NCBI GenBank assembly: GCA_017616655.1
Contig: JAFZXU010000059.1
Location: 1-49,146, forward strand
Direction of reading: 5' to 3'
DNA from: Bacteroidales bacterium
Lineage (GTDB): Bacteria > Bacteroidota > Bacteroidia > Bacteroidales > UBA932
DNA: 49,146 bases
Below the pieces are notes generated by a model. That model ran no database searches. It saw only the letters and a list, made by a program, of their open reading frames with translations, and was not told the DNA's origin. The translations under genes and the position numbers were made by a program. Positions 35,489-43,039 of the stretch are shown piece after piece. The stretch's first letter is position 1. Each line of letters begins with the position of its first letter.

Positions 35489-37729
35489 ATGAAACGTTTC
35501 TGCTTGATCCTTATCATGATCCTGGGATTCCAGACAGCCGCTACGGTGAATGCACAGCAAACCCCGCAGCTCGGCAAATCCTCTGTAGAAGAGCTTGTTG
35601 CGGCAATGACGCTCCACGAGAAGGCCACCTTCCTGGCGGGTGTCTTCGACTATGGTAAGAATCCCGACGGCACAACCCGCAAGAGGGTGCCCGGAGCTGC
35701 CGGAAGTTCGGCTGAGATTCCCCGCCTCGGGATACCCTTCGCATACTATCCCGACGGCCCTCAGGGAGTGCGCATACAGCCTACCCGGAAAGGAACGGAC
35801 AAAACATTCTATTGCACCGCCTTTCCGATAGCCACCATGATGGCCGGCACCTGGAATCCCGACCTTGTGAGCGAGGTAGGAGCCGCCATGGGCAATGAAA
35901 CGCTTGAATACGGCAACGACATACTTCTTGCCCCGGCCATGAATATCCACCGCAACCCGCTGTGCGGCAGGAACTTCGAGTATTATTCCGAAGACCCGTT
36001 CCTGGCCGGAAAGACAGCTGCCGCCGCAATCAGGGGCATCCAGTCGCAGGGAGTAGGCACTTCGCTAAAGCACTTCGCCGTCAACAACCAGGAGACCTTT
36101 CGCCTCAAGAACGACGCCCGGGTTTCCGACCGTGCGCTGAGGGAGATCTACCTCAAGGGATTCGAGATTGCGGTGAAGGAGGGAAAGCCCTGGACCATAA
36201 TGTCTTCCTACAATACGATCAATGGTACCACGGCATCCGAGAACCGCGCTCTGCTCACTGATGTGCTGCGGAACGAATGGGGTTTCGAAGGCTTCGTGAT
36301 GACCGACTGGACCTCATACCCGAGGAATACCGCCGCCCAGATAAAGGCAGGCAACGACCAGCTGATGCCCGGCCTCAAGGTGCAGGTGGAGCAGATCGAG
36401 CAGGCTGTGGCCGAAGGCACCCTCTCGATGGCAGATGTCGACCTGGCTGTTACCAGGATGCTCAGGGTCCTCGTCAAGAGCCCCAGCTACAAGGGCTACA
36501 ATTTTTCCAATAATCCCGACCTTGTCGCGCACGCAGCGCTCGCCCGCAAGGCGGCGGACGAAGGCGTGGTGCTGCTCAAGAATGCCTGGAACACCCTTCC
36601 CCTGAAAGATACCGGCAAGAAGATCGCCCTCTTCGGATTCGGCTCCTATAAGATATATCAGGGCGGCACCGGCTCCGGAAACGTCCATACCACAGGCATC
36701 GTCAACATCGACACCGCACTCAGAGAGGCCGGATTCGAACTGCAGGAGGATCTCGCGGCCACTTATGACGGCGTAAGGATCGACTTCAAGATAGGTGAGA
36801 AGCTCGCCAAACTCAGGGCCGCCGACTGCGACCTTGCGATATTCACCATCCGCCGCAACGCGGGTGAGGGCGCCGACCGCCGCGAAATCAAAGGCGATTT
36901 CTATCTTACCGAGAATGAGGAGGCTTCTCTCAAGAATGTCTCCGAGGCATTCCACGCTGCAGGAAAGAAGGTTATCGTGCTCCTGAATACCGGCGGCGTC
37001 ATCGAAACCGCATCCTGGAAGCAGTATGCCGATGCCATCGTACTTCCCTGGCAGCCCGGCGTCGAGGCAGGACATGCTGTGGTTGATATTCTCACCGGCC
37101 GCGTGAATCCCTCCGGAAAGCTTACTATGACCTGGCCCGTGGCATATAAGGACATACCATCTTCGAAGAATTTCCCCTCCAATTTCGAAGCCAAGAAGGA
37201 CGGCGTCCGCACACCGTTCGACCCTGAGAAGCGCAACGAGGGCTTTACCGAATATGAAGAGGGAATCTGGGTGGGTTACCGCTATTTCTCCACCTACGGC
37301 GTGCCCGTTTCCTTCCCCTTCGGATTCGGCCTTTCCTATACCACCTTCGACTATTCGAAACCCGTCGTGAAGGCAGGGAAGAAGGGGAGTTACACCGCCA
37401 GCGTTACGGTGACGAACACCGGTTCGGTTCCAGGCAAGGAGGTTGTGCAGCTCTATATTGCAGCTCCGAAGGACAATCTGGAGAAGCCTGCGCGCGAACT
37501 AAAGGGATATGCCAAGACCCGCGAGCTGGCTCCCGGCGAGTCGCAGACCGTGACAATCAGCTTCGACACCTACGGCCTGGCTTCCTTCGACGAGGCTCAG
37601 AACGCCTGGGTGACGGATGCGGGAGAGTATACCGCCAACTTCGCATCTTCGGTGGAGGATATACGCCAGAGCGCATCTTTCAAAGTGAAGAAACCTGCGG
37701 TTCTCAAACTTAAGGCGACCCTCAGGTAA
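35489..37729 (+). CDS. Exported GH3 family beta-glycosidase
   Basis: The 746-residue protein has a signal peptide (ending TVNAQQ) and the full GH3 layout: N-terminal barrel with KHFAVNNQE and the nucleophile Asp in GFVMTDW (D273), the alpha/beta sandwich starting near residue 350, and a C-terminal fibronectin-III-like domain beginning near residue 635. Most relatives are beta-glucosidases or beta-xylosidases; the exact substrate cannot be read off. Its stop overlaps the start of the transporter gene (TAATG), so the two form an operon. Confidence 0.92.
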   Translation: MKRFCLILIMILGFQTAATVNAQQTPQLGKSSVEELVAAMTLHEKATFLAGVFDYGKNPDGTTRKRVPGAAGSSAEIPRLGIPFAYYPDGPQGVRIQPTRKGTDKTFYCTAFPIATMMAGTWNPDLVSEVGAAMGNETLEYGNDILLAPAMNIHRNPLCGRNFEYYSEDPFLAGKTAAAAIRGIQSQGVGTSLKHFAVNNQETFRLKNDARVSDRALREIYLKGFEIAVKEGKPWTIMSSYNTINGTTASENRALLTDVLRNEWGFEGFVMTDWTSYPRNTAAQIKAGNDQLMPGLKVQVEQIEQAVAEGTLSMADVDLAVTRMLRVLVKSPSYKGYNFSNNPDLVAHAALARKAADEGVVLLKNAWNTLPLKDTGKKIALFGFGSYKIYQGGTGSGNVHTTGIVNIDTALREAGFELQEDLAATYDGVRIDFKIGEKLAKLRAADCDLAIFTIRRNAGEGADRREIKGDFYLTENEEASLKNVSEAFHAAGKKVIVLLNTGGVIETASWKQYADAIVLPWQPGVEAGHAVVDILTGRVNPSGKLTMTWPVAYKDIPSSKNFPSNFEAKKDGVRTPFDPEKRNEGFTEYEEGIWVGYRYFSTYGVPVSFPFGFGLSYTTFDYSKPVVKAGKKGSYTASVTVTNTGSVPGKEVVQLYIAAPKDNLEKPARELKGYAKTRELAPGESQTVTISFDTYGLASFDEAQNAWVTDAGEYTANFASSVEDIRQSASFKVKKPAVLKLKATLR

Positions 37730-39102
37730 TGTGGGGATTCCTCAAACAGCCGGAGTACAAGCCGGCGCAGACCGGGCCTGAAGCCGACGCCAGATACAAG
37801 CGGCTGAGGCTCCAGGTCTTCCTGGGCGCCTTCATCGGGTATGCCGGATTCTATCTGGTCCGAAAGAACCTCTCGATGGCGATTCCCTCGATGGCTCCGC
37901 TGGGCTTCGAGAAGAGCGAGCTCGGCTTCGTGCTGGGTCTCAACGCCGCCGCTTACGCCCTTTCCAAATTCCTGATGGGCAGCGTCAGCGACCGCTCCAA
38001 CGCCAGGGTGTTCCTGCCGCTCGGGCTGGTGCTGACGGCCCTTTCGATGTGCTTCATGATAGTCACGATCCAGTGGATAGGGGCGGAGCGAAAGGCGCTG
38101 GCGATACTGGTGATGGGAATCCTCAACTTCCTGGTGGGCTGGTTCAACGGAATGGGCTGGCCTCCCTGCGGAAGGGTGATGACCCACTGGTTCTCCGTCA
38201 GCGAGCGCGGCACTATGATGAGCATCTGGAACTGTGCCCACAATGTGGGCGGCGCCCTTGTCGGCCCTATGGCCACCTATGGCGCTGTATGGTTCGGCAG
38301 CTGGTTCTACGGAGCGCACAGCGAGTTGTATTTCCTGATCGGAACCTTCGTCTTCCCGGCTGCCGTGGCCCTGTTCATAGCCCTGCTGGCGTGGCTGCTG
38401 CTTCGCGATACTCCGCAGTCCTGCGGCCTTCAGTCCATCGAGGCGTGGCGCAATGACTATCCCAGGAACTACTCCGAAAAGCATGAGGAGACCCTTTCCG
38501 CAAAGGATATCTTCTTCAAGTACGTGCTCAACAACAAGTTCCTGTGGTTCATCGCCCTTGCCAATGCGTTTGTCTATATGGTCCGCTACGGCTGTCTCGA
38601 CTGGGCTCCGACCATCCTGACCGAGAAGGGGATAGACCTCAAGAGCGCGGGCTGGGCCTATTTCGCATACGAGTTCGCGGCCATTCCGGGAACCCTGCTC
38701 TGCGGCTGGGTTTCCGACAAGTTCTTCCACGGAAAGCGGGCGCTTCCCACCATTATCTTTATGGCGCTGGTGCTGGTTTTCCTGGTGCTCTACTGGGCTT
38801 TCCTGGATAATCTCAATGTGGTGATTATCAGCCTTATCGGCATAGGATTCTTCATTTACGGCCCTGTTATGCTTATCGGAGTTCAGGCCCTCGACCTGGC
38901 CCCGAAGAATGCCGCCGGTACCGCAGCGGGCCTCACAGGCTTTTTCGGCTATTTCCTCGGCACTTTCATCCTTGCCAATACAGTCATAGGCTTCGTGGCA
39001 CAGAGGGCCGGCTGGGACGCGACCTTCCTTCTGCTGATCGCCGCCTGCATCCTCTCGATGCTTTTTATGGCCCTGACCCTGAAGGAGGAGGCACAAAAAT
39101 AG
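37729..39102 (+). CDS. glpT: Organophosphate:phosphate antiporter, GlpT/UhpT family
   Basis: The 457-residue protein is a 12-helix major facilitator: GYAGFYLVRKNLSMAIPSM in helix 1 (with the substrate Arg), LSKFLMGSVSDRSNARVF (the MFS loop 2-3 motif), GWFNGMGWPPCGRVMTHWFS and WAPTILTEKGIDL. These are shared by glycerol-3-phosphate and hexose-phosphate transporters. It is coupled to the GH3 gene by a one-base overlap, which may point to a sugar-derived substrate, but GlpT is the default call. A terminator hairpin overlaps its stop codon. Confidence 0.85.
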   Translation: MWGFLKQPEYKPAQTGPEADARYKRLRLQVFLGAFIGYAGFYLVRKNLSMAIPSMAPLGFEKSELGFVLGLNAAAYALSKFLMGSVSDRSNARVFLPLGLVLTALSMCFMIVTIQWIGAERKALAILVMGILNFLVGWFNGMGWPPCGRVMTHWFSVSERGTMMSIWNCAHNVGGALVGPMATYGAVWFGSWFYGAHSELYFLIGTFVFPAAVALFIALLAWLLLRDTPQSCGLQSIEAWRNDYPRNYSEKHEETLSAKDIFFKYVLNNKFLWFIALANAFVYMVRYGCLDWAPTILTEKGIDLKSAGWAYFAYEFAAIPGTLLCGWVSDKFFHGKRALPTIIFMALVLVFLVLYWAFLDNLNVVIISLIGIGFFIYGPVMLIGVQALDLAPKNAAGTAAGLTGFFGYFLGTFILANTVIGFVAQRAGWDATFLLLIAACILSMLFMALTLKEEAQK

Positions 39103-39124
39103 CCGCATTTGCGGCTATTTTTGT
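39093..39124. terminator. Bidirectional terminator between glpT and tRNA-Arg
   Basis: A perfect 15-bp inverted repeat (39093-39107 with 39110-39124; core AATAGCCGCA / TGCGGCTATT) with A and T runs built into its arms overlaps the glpT stop codon and abuts the 3' end of the minus-strand tRNA. Confidence 0.85.
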
Positions 39125-39197
39125 GATTCGGAAGGGATTCGAACCCTTGACCCACAGCTTAGAAGGCTGTTGCTCTATCCAGCTGAGCTACCGAACC
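39124..39197 (-). tRNA. tRNA-Arg (anticodon TCT)
   Basis: A complete 74-nt cloverleaf can be folded: 7-bp acceptor stem (GGTTCGG / CCGAATC, one G-U), D arm GCTC-GAGC, anticodon arm ACAGC-CTTCTAA-GCTGT with anticodon TCT at 39161-39163, 5-nt variable loop, T arm AAGGG-TTCGAAT-CCCTT and discriminator A. CCA is not encoded. It decodes AGA (and AGG by wobble). Confidence 0.97.
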
Positions 39198-39218
39198 AGT
39201 CCCTCGAATTTGAGGCTG

Positions 39219-39248
39219 CAAAGTTATTCTTTTTTGCTCATTTACAAA
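39219..39248 (-). promoter_or_regulatory. Promoter (-33 TTTG, -7 TAACTTTG) for tRNA-Arg
   Basis: On the minus strand TTTG (39248-39245) and TAACTTTG (39226-39219) are 18 nt apart, and the -7 box ends 21 nt before the tRNA 5' end. It lies just after the stop of the GH43 gene, so the tRNA need not depend on readthrough. Confidence 0.65.
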
Positions 39249-39250
39249 AG

Positions 39251-40813
39251 CTATTTCAGCAGACTCATCTCGGTAATCTCAGGGTCGCCGGATAGGGGCT
39301 TGTAAACCACTATCTGGCATTTGCCGACAGAGCGGTGGGTGGCATCCTCGCACTTGCAGACGAACTTGTAATTGAGGCCTGCAACCACCTGTGTCGAAAC
39401 CAGTTCGGGGGTGAGGACAAGACCGGAATTCTTTGTCAGTCTGTGGAACATCTCAAGCTCCTCCTGATAGGGGGCTCGAGGCTGTGAATAGCCTCCGGGA
39501 AGCTGTATGAATTCATCATCCGGATTTGTAACGACCTCCGGCTCAGTGACTTTGACTGGCTCAACGACCTTGAAAGTCTCTTCGCTCCTGGCGTTCTTGG
39601 ATTTCTTATCGGTAGTCTCTGTCTTTTTCACGGTTTCATTCGTGGTTGTGATGGTTTTGACACCGGTATCTCCGGTAAGCCCCGTTGCCGTATCCGCCGC
39701 CTTTTGGGGCTTCGTTTCCGGCTCGACCGGAACTTCCGGTTTCGCCTCCGGCTTCACCTTGGGCTTCGGCTTGGGGACTATTGCTCCGAAAACAGGCCTT
39801 TTGCCACTGCCCGAGGGCTCTCCGGCTTCGAAATAGGGCCATCCGTTGTAGTTCCACTTTATCCGGTCGAGGCAAAGCTGCCTGGTTGCATATCCGTCAG
39901 CGGCGTAGAAACTCTGGTAGAGTACCCAGTCGTTGCCTTCGTCATCGGTGATGATCTCGGAATTGTGGCCCGGTCCTACGAAGACCCGGTCCCGGCTCGA
40001 GGCAAGTATGGTGTTCTTATAATTGAGTTTCAGCATCGGCTGCCCGTCGGGGCCGGTGAAGGGACCCATCGGGTGCTTTGCGCGGCCGACCAGGATGTGA
40101 TAGGTGCTTCTCTCACCGCGGCGGCATGCGCCGGCAGAAGCGAATAGATAGTACCAGCCATCCTTTTCATAAAGGAGTGGCGCTTCGGCGTTGACTGAGG
40201 CAAGAAGCTTCTTTTTCGCTCCCGGCTTGACGAAAAGTCCGTCTTCCGTGAGCTCTATGCCGAAGATTCCGCCTCCGAAGCCTCCCCAGAGGAGGAAACT
40301 GCCGTTATGGTCTTTGAAGTAACAGGGATCGGTGGCGTTGAGCGTCCCGGTCGTCCTAAAGTCGATGAGTTTGTCGTAATCCTCGAACGGACCTTCGGGA
40401 GAGTCGGCGACGGCTACCCTGCACGAAGAGCAGAATGCGCCGCCCCACTTGCCGAGAGAGTAGTATAGTACATACCTGCCGTCGATGTAGTTGATGTCGG
40501 GTGACCAGAGGTTTGCGCCCTTAACCCAGTCGGGATGGCCGTTGGGAAAACCGTCTCCCACAAACTCCCAGTTCACGAGGTCGGTGGACCTGAATATGGG
40601 GAGGTTCACAGCCCTCTTCGTGGCGGGTTCAAGGACTGTCTGGGAGGTGTAGAGGTAGAAATATCCGCTGTTCTCCCGGTCGTCCAGCACCGACGGTTCG
40701 GGGCAGTCCAACCTGACTACGGGATTCCCGTAAAGCACCTGGCCCCTTGCCGCCGTGGAAATGACTGTAAGGAGCAGTGCCGTTATTATCGATTTGATTG
40801 TCCCTTTATTCAT
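39251..40813 (-). CDS. GH43-like glycosidase with C-terminal cystatin-like domain
   Basis: The 520-residue exported protein (signal peptide ending ARGQ) begins with a five-bladed propeller of the GH43 family (arabinanase/xylosidase type): CPEPSVLDD, SPDINYIDGRYVLYYS, TDPCYFKD (pKa-tuning Asp) and NAEAPLLYEKDGWYYLF (acid Glu). The catalytic base position, normally Asp in CPDPSV, is Glu39. A Pro/Lys/Glu linker and a Thr/Lys-rich stretch (about residues 345-430) lead to a C-terminal domain with STQVVAGLNYKFVCKC, in which QVVAG (475-479) followed by NYKF is the signature of cystatins, inhibitors of papain-like cysteine peptidases. Last gene of an apparent operon with three C10 cysteine peptidases. 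The cystatin call rests on motif and position only. Confidence 0.75.
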   Translation of the reverse strand: MNKGTIKSIITALLLTVISTAARGQVLYGNPVVRLDCPEPSVLDDRENSGYFYLYTSQTVLEPATKRAVNLPIFRSTDLVNWEFVGDGFPNGHPDWVKGANLWSPDINYIDGRYVLYYSLGKWGGAFCSSCRVAVADSPEGPFEDYDKLIDFRTTGTLNATDPCYFKDHNGSFLLWGGFGGGIFGIELTEDGLFVKPGAKKKLLASVNAEAPLLYEKDGWYYLFASAGACRRGERSTYHILVGRAKHPMGPFTGPDGQPMLKLNYKNTILASSRDRVFVGPGHNSEIITDDEGNDWVLYQSFYAADGYATRQLCLDRIKWNYNGWPYFEAGEPSGSGKRPVFGAIVPKPKPKVKPEAKPEVPVEPETKPQKAADTATGLTGDTGVKTITTTNETVKKTETTDKKSKNARSEETFKVVEPVKVTEPEVVTNPDDEFIQLPGGYSQPRAPYQEELEMFHRLTKNSGLVLTPELVSTQVVAGLNYKFVCKCEDATHRSVGKCQIVVYKPLSGDPEITEMSLLK

Positions 40814-40822
40814 AGTGGTATT

Positions 40823-40936
40823 CTAGAGGGTGAAGTCACCGTTTTCAAAACCCGGGAGGTTTCCGCTGGCCGCAATAACAGATTCAGCGGCAAGATTCAA
40901 AGTCTCGATGACAGGTTTGGAATAAATCTCTTTCAT
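40823..40936 (-). CDS. Small 37-residue peptide with YSKP motif
   Basis: The frame ATG (40934-40936) to TAG (40823-40825) encodes MKEIYSKPVIETLNLAAES followed by a VIAASGN segment and a tail ending GDFTL. It lies 27 nt after the fimbrillin-like gene and 9 nt before the GH43 gene, in the middle of an otherwise tightly packed operon, which supports it being real. It has the same plan as the 49-residue peptide at 4760-4909: basic N-terminus, aromatic-x-x-Pro, Glu-rich middle, IAxS, then Gly/Asp/Phe tail. No signal peptide is visible. Function unknown. Confidence 0.65.
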   Translation of the reverse strand: MKEIYSKPVIETLNLAAESVIAASGNLPGFENGDFTL

Positions 40937-40963
40937 GGCTTTACTGATTTGTATTGTGGTCAA

Positions 40964-43027
40964 TTAAAATCCGGTAACGTCTATCTCAACGAGATCTCCG
41001 AGCGGGACCGTGATGGAGGTTGCGTCGACGCAGGTAACTGTCAGAGAATAAGTTCCGGGAGCGTTGTAATAGTGGTAGAAGTTGGGCGTCAGGCCGAGAC
41101 CGTCAGAGGCTCCGTCGCCCCATTCGATTTGTCTTGCGCCGTAAGCCTCACCGGTGAAGGAGGGCGCCAGGACTCCGTACGACACGTCGGTGACATTGTA
41201 CTTGAGCTTGACGGTGTTGACTATGCCGCTGGTGACAATCTTCTGGCAACGCACCGAGAAGCCGCTGGAGTGGGCTTTCTGGTAGTTGACATCGCCAAGC
41301 CCCAAAGTCTCGGTGGTGCCTACCCATGAGCATTTCCCTGAAGTCGAGGTGTTTTCGTCGTAGTAGAGGTAGAACAACGGAGCCGAGCTGTATCCATAAT
41401 TGATGCCGCCTGATCCGGACTGCCTGCGCCCTGCGAAGGGAAACCATATCTGCTGCGATTCGTGGGTCAGGAGTCGTCCGTTGTTGGTATTGGAATAGAC
41501 CGCGTTGTCAGCGGTGATTCCGTCGAATACGGTCTCGTAAGGCACATGGTATCCGGGCGGGCAGGGGTCGTACTTAGTCTTGAGCGCCGCGGACCAGAGC
41601 GTCGGGTCGGGGTCTGCCATCCAGTCGCCCTCGTTTTTCCAGAGATAGGTGGTAGGGTGCGCTATGGTGTATTCCACATTGCCGTTGTCGGAATTCGAAG
41701 CGAGCGTGGTTATGGCAGTTCCGGTAACAGCCATCGCGGTGGATGCGCCGTACTTGGCAAGACCGGTGAAAGGATCCTTCCTTCCCCATTCGTATAGCAG
41801 GCCGTTGGCCAGGACATTGCCGGGAGTTGCGCTCAAGGCGCCGAGGTTGCGGTCCATCATCGTAGCGCCGCTGGGCCAGGTCTGCTCCGCGACACCCTCC
41901 CTGACCAGCCACAAGTGCCAGCTCCAGAGGATATTTCCGTATTCGTCGCAAGCGCTGACCAGCATGTTGCCGTCAGGTGCGTTTTCAGGCACCCTCACAT
42001 ACATGAAGCCGTCGCAGTAGGCTACTTCCGAGGCCATCGAATACTTGGTCGGCCCGGAGGTCTTGTTGGTGGTTTCCCAAACCACGTCGCCGAAGGCGAT
42101 GTCGCTTATTGCGTTCTTGCTGTTGCCCTCGACTGCGGGGAAACGGTAGCTTCCTCCGGCGGTGATAAGGTAGCTGTTGGAGCTCTATTCCTCACCGAGG
42201 TTGACGGCCGGGGCTTCGTCCATAGTGATGGCGTTGTCGATGTCGCCCAGATCGTAGAGATAGCCGTTCGAGAGGGCGTTCTTGGCCGAGGTGTATATGT
42301 ATCCCATCCTGCCGTCACGGCTGATGAAGGTTATCTTTGCGCCCTTAGGAAGGTTGCTCTCCATCACGGAAAGGTACTTTTCACCGATGTTGCTGCCCTT
42401 GTAAGGCAGACTCACTTTGCGGAGGGCGTTGGCGTTGCCGCTCTTTGCGCCCGTCTCGGGATTGATCTTGAATTCGCCGCTGAAAACCACGCTGGTGTTG
42501 TGCAACTGAACCATCGCGAGGTCCTCGCGGAAGGTGGTGAATTTCAGGACGGCCGAAGCGTTCTTGAATTCGATGACCCTCTCTGCGTCTTTCTTGCAGA
42601 TGCCTACTGCCAGATGGGCCTTTCCGAAGCTTCCGTCCTGAACGGTCGGTATCCTCGCATAGATGGTTCCCTTGACTACGGTAGCGCTGTCCTGATAGGG
42701 GTAGAGAGCATAGAAAGTGGAGTCGGGGTTAAGGCCGATGATGCTGACTTTGGCATAGGGTTGACCGTCGTATTTGGAGGGAATGGTAACGCCTACGGCA
42801 TCCACTCCGTCGCTGAGCCATAATTCATCTCCCGCTTTCCAAACGGGGTTGAGACCCTGGATGTCGGTTCGGGTGCCGTCTTCAGTGCTTGCGGGGCAAC
42901 TGACGGTAATCTCGATGGCCTTTGAAACATCCTCGTATCCGGGAAGTCTTTCTTCGACCCTCGTGCAGGCGCCTGCAACCAGAATCAGCAGTAGCGCCGG
43001 AATAATGAGCAATTTAATAGCTTTCAT
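40964..43027 (-). pseudogene. Fimbrillin-like lipoprotein with paralogous C-terminal domain, split by in-frame TAG
   Basis: One frame runs from the ATG at 43027 to the TAA at 40964 except for TAG at 42185-42187 (codon 281 of 687). The first part has a lipoprotein signal (LVAGACTRVEE), then a fimbrillin/Mfa-like domain (PVWKAGDELWLSDG, FYALYPYQDSA). Immediately after the TAG, coding continues SSNSYLITAGGSYRFPAVEG, the strand pair normally following that domain, then VVWETT and a domain with MMDRNLGALSAT and LLYEWGRKDPF typical of Fibrobacter-succinogenes-major-paralogue-like surface proteins, and a PKD-like end. A second protein could start at a GTG near 42085 but would lack a signal peptide. 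Read as a recent nonsense mutation, sequencing error or readthrough. Confidence 0.8.
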
Positions 43028-43039
43028 ATTTGGTAAATA

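Noticed and set aside
37597-39108. 503-codon minus-strand frame opposite glpT
   Set aside because: Shadow of the transporter gene; His/Glu/Gln-rich with no domain.
18292-42187. Reassigned stop codon (TGA or TAG read as sense) as explanation for the two interrupted genes
   Set aside because: TGA, TAG and TAA all serve as ordinary stops here (for example TGA ends the Rpn and metH genes, TAG ends glpT, TAA ends the GH3 gene), so a global recoding is unlikely.
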